Positions 7,816 through 14,953 of a stretch of DNA of 17,181 nucleotides are shown piece by piece. This stretch comes from an uncultured Clostridia bacterium (lineage in GTDB: Bacteria > Bacillota > Clostridia > Oscillospirales > Acutalibacteraceae). The stretch covers positions 1 through 17,181 of the forward strand of contig CANRAN010000010.1 of the NCBI GenBank assembly GCA_947628595.1, given 5' to 3'. Each line of letters opens with the position of its first letter. Position 1 is the stretch's first letter. Under the pieces are notes generated by a model. That model had not been told where the DNA came from. It saw only the letters and a program-made list of their open reading frames with translations, and ran no database searches. Both the position numbers and the translations under genes were made by a program.

Positions 7816-7816
7816 T
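7787..7816 (+). promoter_or_regulatory. leuA promoter (sigma-A consensus)
   Basis: A perfect TTGACA (7787-7792) and a perfect TATAAT (7811-7816) are separated by 18 bases. Transcription should start near 7823, just before the T-box leader. A constitutive strong promoter fits a gene controlled by downstream attenuation. Confidence 0.88.
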
Positions 7817-7823
7817 ATAGAAA

Positions 7824-8090
7824 ACCCATAAAATTAAAGACTTTGAAGGAAATAAGATACGGAACACCGTGCAAAGAGAATTGTCGGTTGGTGTAAGACA
7901 ATGTCGGTATCCGTGTGTATAGCTCATTCCTGAGTTGACTGTTCGATAATGTAGGGCAGTACGCATGACAGCGTTAAAGGTCAAGGTCTTGTTTGAGATC
8001 GTTGAGGGACATATATTATGTCCGAAAAAGGGTGGTACAGCGTGCATTATGCCCGCCCCTTGTCTGTGTGGCAAGGGGCGGGTTTTAAAA
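7824..8090 (+). promoter_or_regulatory. T-box riboswitch with leucine (CTC) specifier, controlling leuA
   Basis: All main T-box parts can be placed. The base of Stem I pairs AGGAA (7847-7851) with TTCCT (7927-7931). The AGAGA bulge is at 7875-7879. The distal hairpin ATTGTC/GACAAT (7880-7885/7897-7902) carries the conserved loop GGTTGGTGTAA. The specifier codon is CTC (7923-7925), followed by the usual single A before the base helix. The T-box bulge TGGTACAGCG is at 8033-8042, with TGGT pairing to the ACCA end of uncharged tRNA. The antiterminator pairs AAGGG (8028-8032) with CCCTT (8057-8061), using bases that otherwise build the terminator. CTC means reading by tRNA-Leu(GAG), which agrees with the gene downstream. 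Leucine starvation should therefore permit readthrough into leuA. Confidence 0.95.
8052..8086 (+). terminator. T-box intrinsic terminator
   Basis: An 11-bp perfect stem, CCCGCCCCTTG (8052-8062) with CAAGGGGCGGG (8072-8082), has a 9-base loop and is followed by TTTT. It excludes the antiterminator because CCCTT is shared by both. Confidence 0.95.
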
Positions 8091-8111
8091 TATATATGGA
8101 GGTAATTTTTT

Positions 8112-9809
8112 ATGAATGAGGGATTTAAGAAATATACACCATTTGAGCAGATAAAGCTCGAGGACAGGAAATGGCCCGATAATACTATAACAAAGGCCCC
8201 GATATGGTGTTCGGTGGATCTGAGAGATGGTAATCAGGCACTTGTCACTCCTATGAATATGGAACAGAAGCTTGAATTTTTCCATGCATTGGTTGATATG
8301 GGATTCAAGGAAATAGAAATAGGCTTTCCGTCCGCAAGTGAAACAGAATATGATATCTGCCGTGAGCTTATCGAGGGCGGTCACATTCCCGATGACGTAT
8401 CCATACAGGTATTGGTTCAGGCAAGAGAGCATCTCATACGCAAGACCTTTGAGGCTGTACGGGGAGCAAAAAATGTAATAATACATTTTTATAATTCCAC
8501 ATCAACGCTTCAGAGAAAGGTCGTATTCAAAAAGGATATGGACGGAATAATCAACATAGCCGTTGAGGGAGCAAAGCTTATAAAGGAGCTGATCGACGGC
8601 TACGATGGCGATACCAATTTTAGGCTTGAATATTCCCCCGAAAGCTTTTCGGGAACGGAAGTAGATAATTCCGTAAAAATATGCGAAGCTGTTATGGATG
8701 TTTTAAAACCGACAAAACAAAACCCGATAATACTAAATCTGCCCAATACGGTTGAAATGTGTACACCGAATACCTATGCGGATCAAATAGAATATTTTAT
8801 AAGAAACCTCAAAAACAGGGAAGCAGCCATAATAAGCGTTCATCCGCATAACGACAGAGGTACGGGTGTTGCAGGTGCGGAACTTGCAATGCTTGCCGGA
8901 GCCGAAAGAATAGAAGGCACACTTTTCGGAAACGGAGAGAGAACCGGTAACCTCGATATAGTAACAGTAGGACTTAATATGTATACACAGGGAATTGATC
9001 CCAAACTGGATTTCAGCAATCTGCCGAAGTACAGAGAAATATACGAACGCTGCACGAACATGAAGATAGGCGAAAGACAGCCGTATGTGGGTGATTTGGT
9101 GTTTACCGCATTTTCAGGCTCACATCAGGATGCTATAAAAAAGGGCTTTGATTATGTCAGAGCCACCAACAGCGACAAATGGGAAATCCCCTATCTTCCA
9201 ATAGATCCTGCTGATGTCGGAAGAAAATATGAGGCAATAGTACGCTACAATTCCCAATCGGGGAAGGGCGGAGCTGCCTTCATTATGGAAACCGCCTATG
9301 GCTATGAGCTTCCGAAGGCTATGCACCCTGAATTTGGCGCATTGGTCAAGGCTGAAAGCGATCATCTCGGAAAAGAACTTTCTCCGTCAGATTTGCTTGA
9401 GGTGTTCAATAAAAACTATATTGATATTGAGCAAAAACTGTGGCTTGTACATCATGTTATAACGAATGTCGGAGTTGACGAAGCAACTTTCAAGGGAACA
9501 ATACACCTTGTCAAAGCTGATAAAAATGTTGAAATTTACGGCGAAGGCAACGGTCCGATTGATGCATTTGTAAACGCACTTAAATCTGTGGGCATAAAGG
9601 GCTTTGAGGTTATGTCATATAAGGAGCATTCAATTTCCAGCGGCTCCGATTCAAAGGCTATCTGCTATATGCAGATGAAAAAACCCGACGGAAAGACAAT
9701 ATTCGGGGTAGGAATTTCCCACGGTATATTCAAGGCATCTGCAAGAAGTCTGCTTTGTGCAATAAACCGTTCCGACTGTGAGGTAAGGGTAAACGGAGAA
9801 ATAATTTAA
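8112..9809 (+). CDS. leuA: 2-isopropylmalate synthase, long (yeast/actinobacterial-type) form
   Basis: The protein has 565 residues and catalyses the first committed step of leucine synthesis, joining acetyl-CoA and 2-oxoisovalerate into 2-isopropylmalate. The HMGL-like TIM barrel fills about residues 28-310, with DLRDGNQ (36-42; Arg38, Asp39) as the catalytic/metal motif and HPHNDRG (244-250), whose His244 and His246 are metal ligands, plus GNGERTGN at 273-280. The C-terminal part (about 430-565) is the LeuA allosteric dimer domain used for leucine feedback inhibition. The length and the long linker place it in the LeuA2 (TIGR00970-like) group rather than the shorter B. subtilis/E. coli type. 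GGAGG lies 9 bases before ATG. It is controlled by the T-box upstream and appears to be transcribed alone, since no leuB, leuC or leuD follows. Confidence 0.97.
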   Translation: MNEGFKKYTPFEQIKLEDRKWPDNTITKAPIWCSVDLRDGNQALVTPMNMEQKLEFFHALVDMGFKEIEIGFPSASETEYDICRELIEGGHIPDDVSIQVLVQAREHLIRKTFEAVRGAKNVIIHFYNSTSTLQRKVVFKKDMDGIINIAVEGAKLIKELIDGYDGDTNFRLEYSPESFSGTEVDNSVKICEAVMDVLKPTKQNPIILNLPNTVEMCTPNTYADQIEYFIRNLKNREAAIISVHPHNDRGTGVAGAELAMLAGAERIEGTLFGNGERTGNLDIVTVGLNMYTQGIDPKLDFSNLPKYREIYERCTNMKIGERQPYVGDLVFTAFSGSHQDAIKKGFDYVRATNSDKWEIPYLPIDPADVGRKYEAIVRYNSQSGKGGAAFIMETAYGYELPKAMHPEFGALVKAESDHLGKELSPSDLLEVFNKNYIDIEQKLWLVHHVITNVGVDEATFKGTIHLVKADKNVEIYGEGNGPIDAFVNALKSVGIKGFEVMSYKEHSISSGSDSKAICYMQMKKPDGKTIFGVGISHGIFKASARSLLCAINRSDCEVRVNGEII

Positions 9810-9817
9810 AAAAATTC

Positions 9818-9859
9818 TTTACGCATTGTATATTTTAAAATTAATATACAATGCGTAAA
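9818..9859 (+). terminator. Long perfect hairpin after leuA, probable terminator
   Basis: A 17-bp perfect inverted repeat, TTTACGCATTGTATATT (9818-9834) against 9843-9859, has an 8-base loop. It starts 9 bases after the leuA stop and is followed by the T-rich ATTTACTTTTATT. The stem is AT-rich and the T-run is broken by A and C, so termination is likely but not certain. Confidence 0.65.
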
Positions 9860-9870
9860 ATTTACTTTTA

Positions 9871-9899
9871 TTGGCTGTTTAAAAATAAAGTTGTATGAA
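9871..9899 (+). promoter_or_regulatory. Possible promoter of the M23 peptidase gene
   Basis: TTGGCT (9871-9876), 17 bases and TATGAA (9894-9899) lie 46 bases before the start codon. The match is fair. I looked for sporulation sigma-factor patterns here and found none that was convincing. Confidence 0.4.
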
Positions 9900-9910
9900 T
9901 AGTTTATTTT

Positions 9911-9937
9911 ACCTCCGTCAACAATAAATACGGGGGT
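9911..9937 (+). promoter_or_regulatory. Hairpin that can mask the Shine-Dalgarno of the M23 gene
   Basis: ACCTCCGT (9911-9918) can pair over eight positions (one G-T) with ACGGGGGT (9930-9937), across an 11-base loop. The second arm is the Shine-Dalgarno of the gene starting at 9945, and the first arm resembles the ribosomal anti-Shine-Dalgarno. Translational control is inferred from pairing alone. Confidence 0.5.
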
Positions 9938-9944
9938 GCGATAA

Positions 9945-10697
9945 ATGTTAAACATGAAGAACGAAAGAAACTATAAAAAATCACCGAAGAAAAATGTTGG
10001 TTTTTATATTTCTCTTGCAGTATGTCTTGCAGCCGTTGCAGGTGCTGCATGGACTACCTACGGAAGCATACAAGAATATACTCAGCCTTCGGACGAAAGC
10101 AGTGTAGAAGAATCAAAGGATGAGAAGGTCAACGAAGAGGTAAGCGGTCAGAAATACGAACAGTCCAAAATTGAAGAAAGCAGTAAGCCGGAGGAAAGCA
10201 GTCGGCAGAGCAGCAAACCGACATCAAGACCCGAAGAAAGCTCCAAAATATCTGAGGAAGTTTCCGTTCAGCAGACAGTAACAGAGGAGTCCGAGACTAC
10301 GACTGCCGAGCCGATTGACAAGGGAGAGGTACTAAAGCCTTTCAGTCCGAAAAATCCCATAAAATCGGAAACAATGAGGGATTGGCGTACTCACGGCGGT
10401 GTTGATATCAGTGCAGGCGAAGGCACACCCGTACGTGCAATAATGAGCGGAGTTGTAAAGGATCTATATACTGACCCTCTGCTCGGAAATGTTATAGTTA
10501 TCGAACACAGCGGCGGCTATGAATCACTATACTGCGGTGTTACAGATACCTCGGTAGCACGAAAGGGAAGTAACGTCAAGGCAGGAGATACAATAGGCTA
10601 TGTCGGAAAAATACCATCGGAATCCAAAGATAAGCCGCATCTTCATCTTGAAGTAAGGCTCGATGGAAATAATATGGATCCGACATTGATATACTGA
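9945..10697 (+). CDS. Membrane-anchored M23 (LytM-type) metallopeptidase, SpoIIQ-like
   Basis: The protein has 250 residues. A short basic N-terminus and one membrane helix (about 18-38) are followed by a long Ser/Glu/Lys/Pro low-complexity linker (about 48-128), then an extracytoplasmic M23 domain (about 130-250). The zinc site is complete: His150 and Asp154 in THGGVD, and His232 and His234 in PHLHLEV. Such enzymes cut peptide bridges in peptidoglycan. The short single-domain layout with a DWRTHGGVD block recalls SpoIIQ, the forespore partner of SpoIIIAH in engulfment. Clostridial SpoIIQ proteins can keep the intact zinc site, as here. No spoIID or other sporulation gene is next to it, so SpoIIQ is a suggestion only; a vegetative endopeptidase is the alternative. 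Starts at ATG 9945 or 9954 (Met4) are possible, and the GGGGG site fits the first. Confidence 0.92.
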   Translation: MLNMKNERNYKKSPKKNVGFYISLAVCLAAVAGAAWTTYGSIQEYTQPSDESSVEESKDEKVNEEVSGQKYEQSKIEESSKPEESSRQSSKPTSRPEESSKISEEVSVQQTVTEESETTTAEPIDKGEVLKPFSPKNPIKSETMRDWRTHGGVDISAGEGTPVRAIMSGVVKDLYTDPLLGNVIVIEHSGGYESLYCGVTDTSVARKGSNVKAGDTIGYVGKIPSESKDKPHLHLEVRLDGNNMDPTLIY

Positions 10698-10707
10698 ATA
10701 AGGTGAA

Positions 10708-10745
10708 ATCGGCAAGGTCAACATGACTAAGCCGGTTTTTCTTTT
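10708..10745 (+). terminator. Intrinsic terminator after the M23 gene
   Basis: ATCGGC (10708-10713) pairs with GCCGGT (10731-10736), and inside it GTCA pairs with TGAC across a small internal loop. TTTTTCTTTT follows. It starts 11 bases after the stop codon. Confidence 0.8.
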
Positions 10746-10768
10746 CACGCAAATTATCACTTTGCACC

Positions 10769-10797
10769 TTGTATTTCCGATCATGATATGATATAGT
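10769..10797 (+). promoter_or_regulatory. Possible promoter of the small lipoprotein gene
   Basis: TTGTAT (10769-10774), 17 bases and TATAGT (10792-10797) with an extended TG (10789-10790) lie about 47 bases before the lipoprotein start, downstream of a terminator. Other registers (for example TTGCAC at 10762) are possible. Confidence 0.4.
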
Positions 10798-10843
10798 TAA
10801 GATACAGTAAAATTCTGATTTATATAAGAACGGAGGGTTCGGA

Positions 10844-11059
10844 ATGAAAAAAATTACAGTAATAGTATTGACTGCCTTACTCAGTATTATGATGTGTATA
10901 ATTGTGGGTGCCTGCAATGAGTATAAGGATGCACAAGACGAATTTCAGAGTGGACTTACAAGTATGATAAGTGAAGCAGGCGACCTTAAGAGTACCATTG
11001 ACGAACAGGCAAGCGGCGTAAACGATTTATATAACGCTGTAACCGGCGAAAACGAGTAG
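10844..11059 (+). CDS. Small lipoprotein of unknown function (71 aa)
   Basis: MKK, a hydrophobic stretch and the lipobox VGAC, with Cys24 as the lipidated residue, make a clear type II signal peptide. The mature part is only about 48 residues, polar and acidic, and looks helical, with DAQDEFQSGL and STIDEQASGVNDL. GGAGG is placed 10 bases before ATG. It lies between a terminator and the heat-shock operon and probably forms its own transcript. The family is not recognised. The entericidin-like size and helical mature part suggest an envelope role, but that is no more than a guess. Confidence 0.8.
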   Translation: MKKITVIVLTALLSIMMCIIVGACNEYKDAQDEFQSGLTSMISEAGDLKSTIDEQASGVNDLYNAVTGENE

Positions 11060-11080
11060 AATATCTGCACCGCAGATATT
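11060..11080. repeat. Short perfect hairpin after the lipoprotein gene
   Basis: AATATCTGC (11060-11068) and GCAGATATT (11072-11080) form a 9-bp stem with a 3-base loop right after the stop codon. A further copy of CAGATATT follows at 11086-11093. No T-run follows on the plus strand, so it is not a standard terminator. Confidence 0.6.
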
Positions 11081-11143
11081 AAGTACAGATATTGATTACG
11101 CAGCATTACACACAAACAATACATAAAATAATAAATATTCCGA

Positions 11144-11179
11144 CTGTCTTGCTGATAACCGCCCGGCTTAGCAAGACAG
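11144..11179 (+). terminator. Hairpin before the heat-shock operon, possible terminator
   Basis: CTGTCTTGCT (11144-11153) and AGCAAGACAG (11170-11179) form a perfect 10-bp stem with a 16-base loop. Only a weak T-rich tail (CCTTTGC) follows. It may end the lipoprotein transcript. The rest of 11081-11251 shows nothing I can name. Confidence 0.45.
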
Positions 11180-11251
11180 CCTTTGCTATACTCAAATACT
11201 TTTAATACCCCTACGCCATGAAAATAAATTTATATTCATTCAAATTACTTA

Positions 11252-11280
11252 TTGACAATTACGGAAAATAGTGGTACATT
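11252..11280 (+). promoter_or_regulatory. Promoter of the hrcA-grpE-dnaK-dnaJ operon
   Basis: A perfect TTGACA (11252-11257), 17 bases and TACATT (11275-11280). The CIRCE operator begins 9 bases after the -10 box, so bound HrcA would block transcription at the start site. Confidence 0.88.
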
Positions 11281-11289
11281 ATAGGTAGA

Positions 11290-11316
11290 TTAGCACTCGG
11301 ACACTGAGAGTGCTAA
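11290..11316 (+). promoter_or_regulatory. CIRCE operator (HrcA binding site)
   Basis: TTAGCACTC (11290-11298), nine bases and GAGTGCTAA (11308-11316) match the CIRCE consensus (TTAGCACTC-N9-GAGTGCTAA) at every position. It lies between the promoter and hrcA, the normal place for HrcA autorepression. Confidence 0.98.
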
Positions 11317-11332
11317 CAGAGAGGTGGCTTGA

Positions 11333-12364
11333 ATGGAACCAACTCAAAGAAAACTGAAAATTCTTGAGGCGGTCGTGGAGGCATTCATAAAAACAGGCGA
11401 ACCTGTGGGCTCCAAGGCACTGTGTGAGAATCTTGATTTCAATGTTTCCTCCGCCACAATCAGAAATGATATGGCCGAGCTTGCCTCACTCGGTCTGCTT
11501 GAACAAACTCATACTTCCTCGGGACGTATCCCCACTGAACTGGGGTATAGGATATATGTAGACAAGCTCATGAAGAAAATACCGCTGACGAAGTATGAAC
11601 AATCGCATATCTATAATATGCTCTACCCTGTCTCGGATGCTCCGGAGCATCTGCTTGAGGGTGCAGCAACACTTCTATCAAAAATTACGGGCTGCGTTGC
11701 TGTGGCTACCTCCCCACCGGGAGAGGCTGCAATCATAAAAAAAATCAGGTTTATCCAAACCGGCAGATATACTGCAATGGTTATTCTGATAACGTCAACA
11801 GGCTCGGTCAAGACTAAGCTTTTCAGGTGTGATTTCGTTATAACGCCCGAGCTTACGGAGATGTTCGAGGAAACGATGAATAAACGCTTTTCGGGGATTT
11901 CCGTTGCGGATGTGACACCTGCATTTATGCAAAGCTCTGCGGCAGCCTTGGGAGAGATGTCCATACTGATGACTAACGTTTTGGTCGCTGTAAATGATGC
12001 CGCAAGGGATGCAGCCGCCGCAAATGCGGCAGTCAAGGGTCAATCAAACTTTTTCACCATGCCTGAGCTTGCATCGGGCGACGGGAAGAGGGTAATGGAA
12101 CTGCTTAGTCATTCAAGAGAGCTTGAGAAGCTGCTTATAGACACAAATTCAAGAGCAAGCGTGCTTATAGGAAGCGAAATAAAGCACCCTGCCTTGTCAA
12201 GGCTGAGTGTCATAGCCTCGCATTATACATCAACACCCGAATGCAGCGGAATACTTGCACTTATAGGTCCTGTGAGGATGAATTATCCGAAATTAGTATC
12301 TGCTCTGGAATATACATCGGATATTGTGGGCAATATGCTTTCGGAATTAGTTGAATATGGATAA
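11333..12364 (+). CDS. hrcA: Heat-inducible transcription repressor HrcA
   Basis: The protein has 343 residues, the usual length. An N-terminal winged helix-turn-helix (about 5-75) contains PVGSKALCENL and SSATIRNDMAEL, followed by the family signature TSSGRIPTELGYR at 61-73. The rest is the GAF-like dimerisation domain with the HrcA insert, ending in GPVRMNYPKLVSALEY. HrcA binds the CIRCE element, here just upstream of its own gene. GroEL is known to help it fold, which couples derepression to heat stress. GAGGTGG precedes the ATG. It is the first gene of the operon and grpE follows after 35 bases. Confidence 0.98.
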   Translation: MEPTQRKLKILEAVVEAFIKTGEPVGSKALCENLDFNVSSATIRNDMAELASLGLLEQTHTSSGRIPTELGYRIYVDKLMKKIPLTKYEQSHIYNMLYPVSDAPEHLLEGAATLLSKITGCVAVATSPPGEAAIIKKIRFIQTGRYTAMVILITSTGSVKTKLFRCDFVITPELTEMFEETMNKRFSGISVADVTPAFMQSSAAALGEMSILMTNVLVAVNDAARDAAAANAAVKGQSNFFTMPELASGDGKRVMELLSHSRELEKLLIDTNSRASVLIGSEIKHPALSRLSVIASHYTSTPECSGILALIGPVRMNYPKLVSALEYTSDIVGNMLSELVEYG

Positions 12365-12399
12365 ACATATAAAGGTATAATAAGAAAGGAGAATGTATC

Positions 12400-12933
12400 T
12401 TGGCAAAGAAGAAAAATGCTAAGGCTGAAGCGGATAAGGAAAAGAAGGAAGTCGTTGAAACAGAAGATGAAACTCCCGAAACGGTCAGCAAGGAGGAGTA
12501 TGATAAACTCAAGGCGGATTTTGACGCACAAAAGGATCAATTTCTGAGGATGGCTGCCGAATATGACAATTTCCGCAAAAGAACAGAGAAGGAAAAGCTT
12601 GCGGCATTTGATAATGCCCTTGCATCAACTGTTGAAGCCTTTCTTCCCGTTGCTGACAGCTTCAATCTTGCCCTCAGCTCGACAGAAGGTGTAAGTGATG
12701 AATTTATGAAAGGGCTTGATATGATAAACAAACAACTTGAAAATGCATTTAAGAAGCTTAATGTTGAACAGTTCGGCGAACGAGGAGAGCTGTTTGATCC
12801 GCAGCTCCATGATGCAGTTTCGAGAGTTGATGACGACGAGCTTGAGGAGGATTATATTGCCTCGGTTTATCAGAAAGGCTACAAAGTAGGCGACAAAATA
12901 ATTCGTCATGCAATGGTAGTAATCTCAAATTGA
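12400..12933 (+). CDS. grpE: Nucleotide exchange factor GrpE
   Basis: The protein has 177 residues, slightly short for the family because of a brief N-terminus. The start is TTG with AAAGGAG 8 bases ahead. A Lys/Glu-rich disordered N-terminus (1-30) leads into the dimer-forming long helix (about 31-85) with the conserved DNFRKRTEKEK at 56-66. The C-terminal beta domain (about 130-177) holds FDPQLHDAV, EDYIASVYQKGYKVGDKIIRHAMV. This domain contacts the DnaK nucleotide-binding domain and speeds ADP release. The position between hrcA and dnaK is the standard Firmicutes order. A TATAAT sits at 12376-12381 just ahead of it, but no well-spaced -35 box goes with it. Confidence 0.97.
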   Translation: MAKKKNAKAEADKEKKEVVETEDETPETVSKEEYDKLKADFDAQKDQFLRMAAEYDNFRKRTEKEKLAAFDNALASTVEAFLPVADSFNLALSSTEGVSDEFMKGLDMINKQLENAFKKLNVEQFGERGELFDPQLHDAVSRVDDDELEEDYIASVYQKGYKVGDKIIRHAMVVISN

Positions 12934-13011
12934 GAATGACAGATTATAGTGAATATCGGCTTATAGCCGCATAATTAAGTAAGAATAAATTATTTTTCGG
13001 AGGTAACAATT

Positions 13012-14838
13012 ATGTCAAAAACAATCGGTATCGACCTTGGTACAACAAACTCCTGCGTTGCGGTAATAGAAGGCGGTGAGCCTGTGGTTATTCCTAACGC
13101 TGAGGGTGCAAGAACAACCCCATCCGTCGTAGCTTTTTCCAAAAACGGAGAGAGACTTGTAGGACAGGTTGCAAAGCGTCAGGCTGTTTCAAATCCTGAC
13201 AGCACGGTAGCATCAATAAAAAGACATATGGGTTCGTCCTATAAGGTAAAGCTCAACAACAAGGAATATACTCCTCAGGAAGTTTCCGCAATGATTCTTA
13301 CAAAACTTAAGAAAGATGCAGAGGCTTATCTCGGAGAAACAGTTACACAGGCAGTCATCACAGTACCGGCATACTTTACCGATGCACAGCGTCAGGCAAC
13401 AAAGGATGCAGGTAAAATTGCAGGTCTTGATGTAAAACGTATTATCAACGAGCCGACTGCTGCCGCTCTTTCATATGGTGTAGATAAGGAAAACGACCAG
13501 AAGATCATGGTATATGACCTTGGCGGTGGTACATTTGACGTATCAATTATTGAAATGGGCGACGGTGTACAGGAGGTTCTTGCAACAGCGGGCAACAACC
13601 ACCTCGGCGGAGATGATTTTGACCAGAAGATTATAGATTGGCTTGTTCAGAGCTTTAAGAATGATGAGGGCGTGGATCTTTCGGGTGATAAGACAGCTAT
13701 GCAGCGTCTTAAGGATGAGGCCGAGAAAGCTAAGATTGAGCTTTCGGGTATTACAACAGCTCAGATTAACATTCCTTTTATCGCAGCAGATGCAAACGGT
13801 CCTAAGCACCTTGATTATACTCTCACAAGAGCTAAGTTTAACGAGCTTACAGCCGATCTCGTCGAAAAGACAATGGGTCCTGTACGTCAGGCACTTTCCG
13901 ATTCCGGAATTTCAATAAATGAAATAGACAAGGTTCTTATGGTCGGCGGTTCTTCAAGAATACCGGCTGTCCAGGATGCGGTTAAATCACTTATCGGCAA
14001 GGAACCTTTCAAGGGCATTAACCCCGATGAATGTGTTGCAATAGGTGCAGCTATTCAGGCAGGTGTGCTTGCAGGTGATGTACAGGGACTTCTCCTTCTT
14101 GATGTAACACCGCTTTCACTCGGTGTTGAAACGCAGGGCGGTATTATGACAAAAATCATTGAGAGAAATACAACAATACCTACAAAGAAGAGTCAGATAT
14201 TCTCCACAGCTGTTGATAATCAGACTCAGGTTGAGGTAAATGTTCTTCAGGGTGAGAGAGAATTTGCAAAAGACAACAAGCAGCTCGGTCTTTTTAAGCT
14301 CGATGGTATAGCTCCGGCTATGAGGGGCGTTCCGCAGATTGAGGTTACATTTGATATAGATGCCAACGGTATAGTTAATGTATCCGCAAAAGATCTCGGC
14401 ACAGGCAGAGAGCAGCATATAACGATTACCTCAAGCACAAACATGAACAAGGATGACATAGAAAAGGCTATCAAGGATGCGGAGCAGTATGCAGCCGAGG
14501 ATAAGAAACGCAGGGAAGAGGTTGACAAGAGAAATGAGGCAGAAAACCTTGTTTATGCCGTTGAAAAGCTTCTCAGCGAAAACGGCGAGCATATTTCCGA
14601 TCAGGACAAGGAAACACTCAATACTAAGGTTGCAGCAGTAAAATCGGCACTTGCAGGAACAGACCTCGATGTTGTTCAGTCTGCAAAGGATGATCTCCAG
14701 AAGTCGATGTATGCGGTATCCGAGAAGCTTTATCAGGATGCTGCCGCTCAGGGTACTGCTGCACAGCAGGCACCGCAGGACAACAACGGTGTATATAATG
14801 CAGACTACACTGATGTTGACGATAACAATAACAACTAA
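13012..14838 (+). CDS. dnaK: Chaperone protein DnaK (Hsp70)
   Basis: The protein has 608 residues. The ATPase domain carries IDLGTTNS (7-14), VYDLGGGTFDVSI (167-179) and MVGGSSRIPAVQ, the linker motif DVTPLSLGVET leads into the substrate-binding domain, and a helical lid ends in a Gln/Ala and then Asp/Asn-rich tail. The N-terminal domain lacks the roughly 25-residue insertion found in Gram-negative DnaK, as expected for Firmicutes. The very C-terminus is acidic and ends in four asparagines. It works with DnaJ and GrpE in ATP-driven protein folding. CGGAGGT lies 7 bases before ATG, the strongest translation start in the operon. A short stem CGGCT/AGCCG (12957-12969) lies in the 78-base gap before it. 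Confidence 0.99.
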   Translation: MSKTIGIDLGTTNSCVAVIEGGEPVVIPNAEGARTTPSVVAFSKNGERLVGQVAKRQAVSNPDSTVASIKRHMGSSYKVKLNNKEYTPQEVSAMILTKLKKDAEAYLGETVTQAVITVPAYFTDAQRQATKDAGKIAGLDVKRIINEPTAAALSYGVDKENDQKIMVYDLGGGTFDVSIIEMGDGVQEVLATAGNNHLGGDDFDQKIIDWLVQSFKNDEGVDLSGDKTAMQRLKDEAEKAKIELSGITTAQINIPFIAADANGPKHLDYTLTRAKFNELTADLVEKTMGPVRQALSDSGISINEIDKVLMVGGSSRIPAVQDAVKSLIGKEPFKGINPDECVAIGAAIQAGVLAGDVQGLLLLDVTPLSLGVETQGGIMTKIIERNTTIPTKKSQIFSTAVDNQTQVEVNVLQGEREFAKDNKQLGLFKLDGIAPAMRGVPQIEVTFDIDANGIVNVSAKDLGTGREQHITITSSTNMNKDDIEKAIKDAEQYAAEDKKRREEVDKRNEAENLVYAVEKLLSENGEHISDQDKETLNTKVAAVKSALAGTDLDVVQSAKDDLQKSMYAVSEKLYQDAAAQGTAAQQAPQDNNGVYNADYTDVDDNNNN

Positions 14839-14864
14839 TCCTAACTAAAAATAAAAGCCACAGG

Positions 14865-14893
14865 GGGAAAGCAGGAATCCGCTTTTCCCTTTT
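14865..14893 (+). terminator. Hairpin with T-run between dnaK and dnaJ (attenuator)
   Basis: GGGAAAGC (14865-14872) pairs with GCTTTTCCC (14881-14889, one bulged T), with GG/CC pairing inside the loop. CCC is followed by TTTT. It should end part of the transcripts after dnaK and lower dnaJ levels. No clear promoter was found between it and dnaJ. Confidence 0.65.
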
Positions 14894-14953
14894 GGCGGTT
14901 ATATAAGAAACAATACGGAATAAAGGAATTATTTACTATTCGGGGTGGTATAA

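Noticed and set aside
9891..9930. SigG/SigF/SigE-type promoter before the SpoIIQ-like gene
   Set aside because: TGAATA could serve as a -35, but no proper -10 is found at the required distance.
12348..12381. TTGAAT...TATAAT as an internal promoter before grpE
   Set aside because: The -10 box is perfect but the spacer is 19 bases and the -35 is weak; not enough to list as a promoter.
12957..12969. CGGCT/AGCCG stem before dnaK as a terminator
   Set aside because: Only 5 bp with no T-run after it; at most an RNA processing site.
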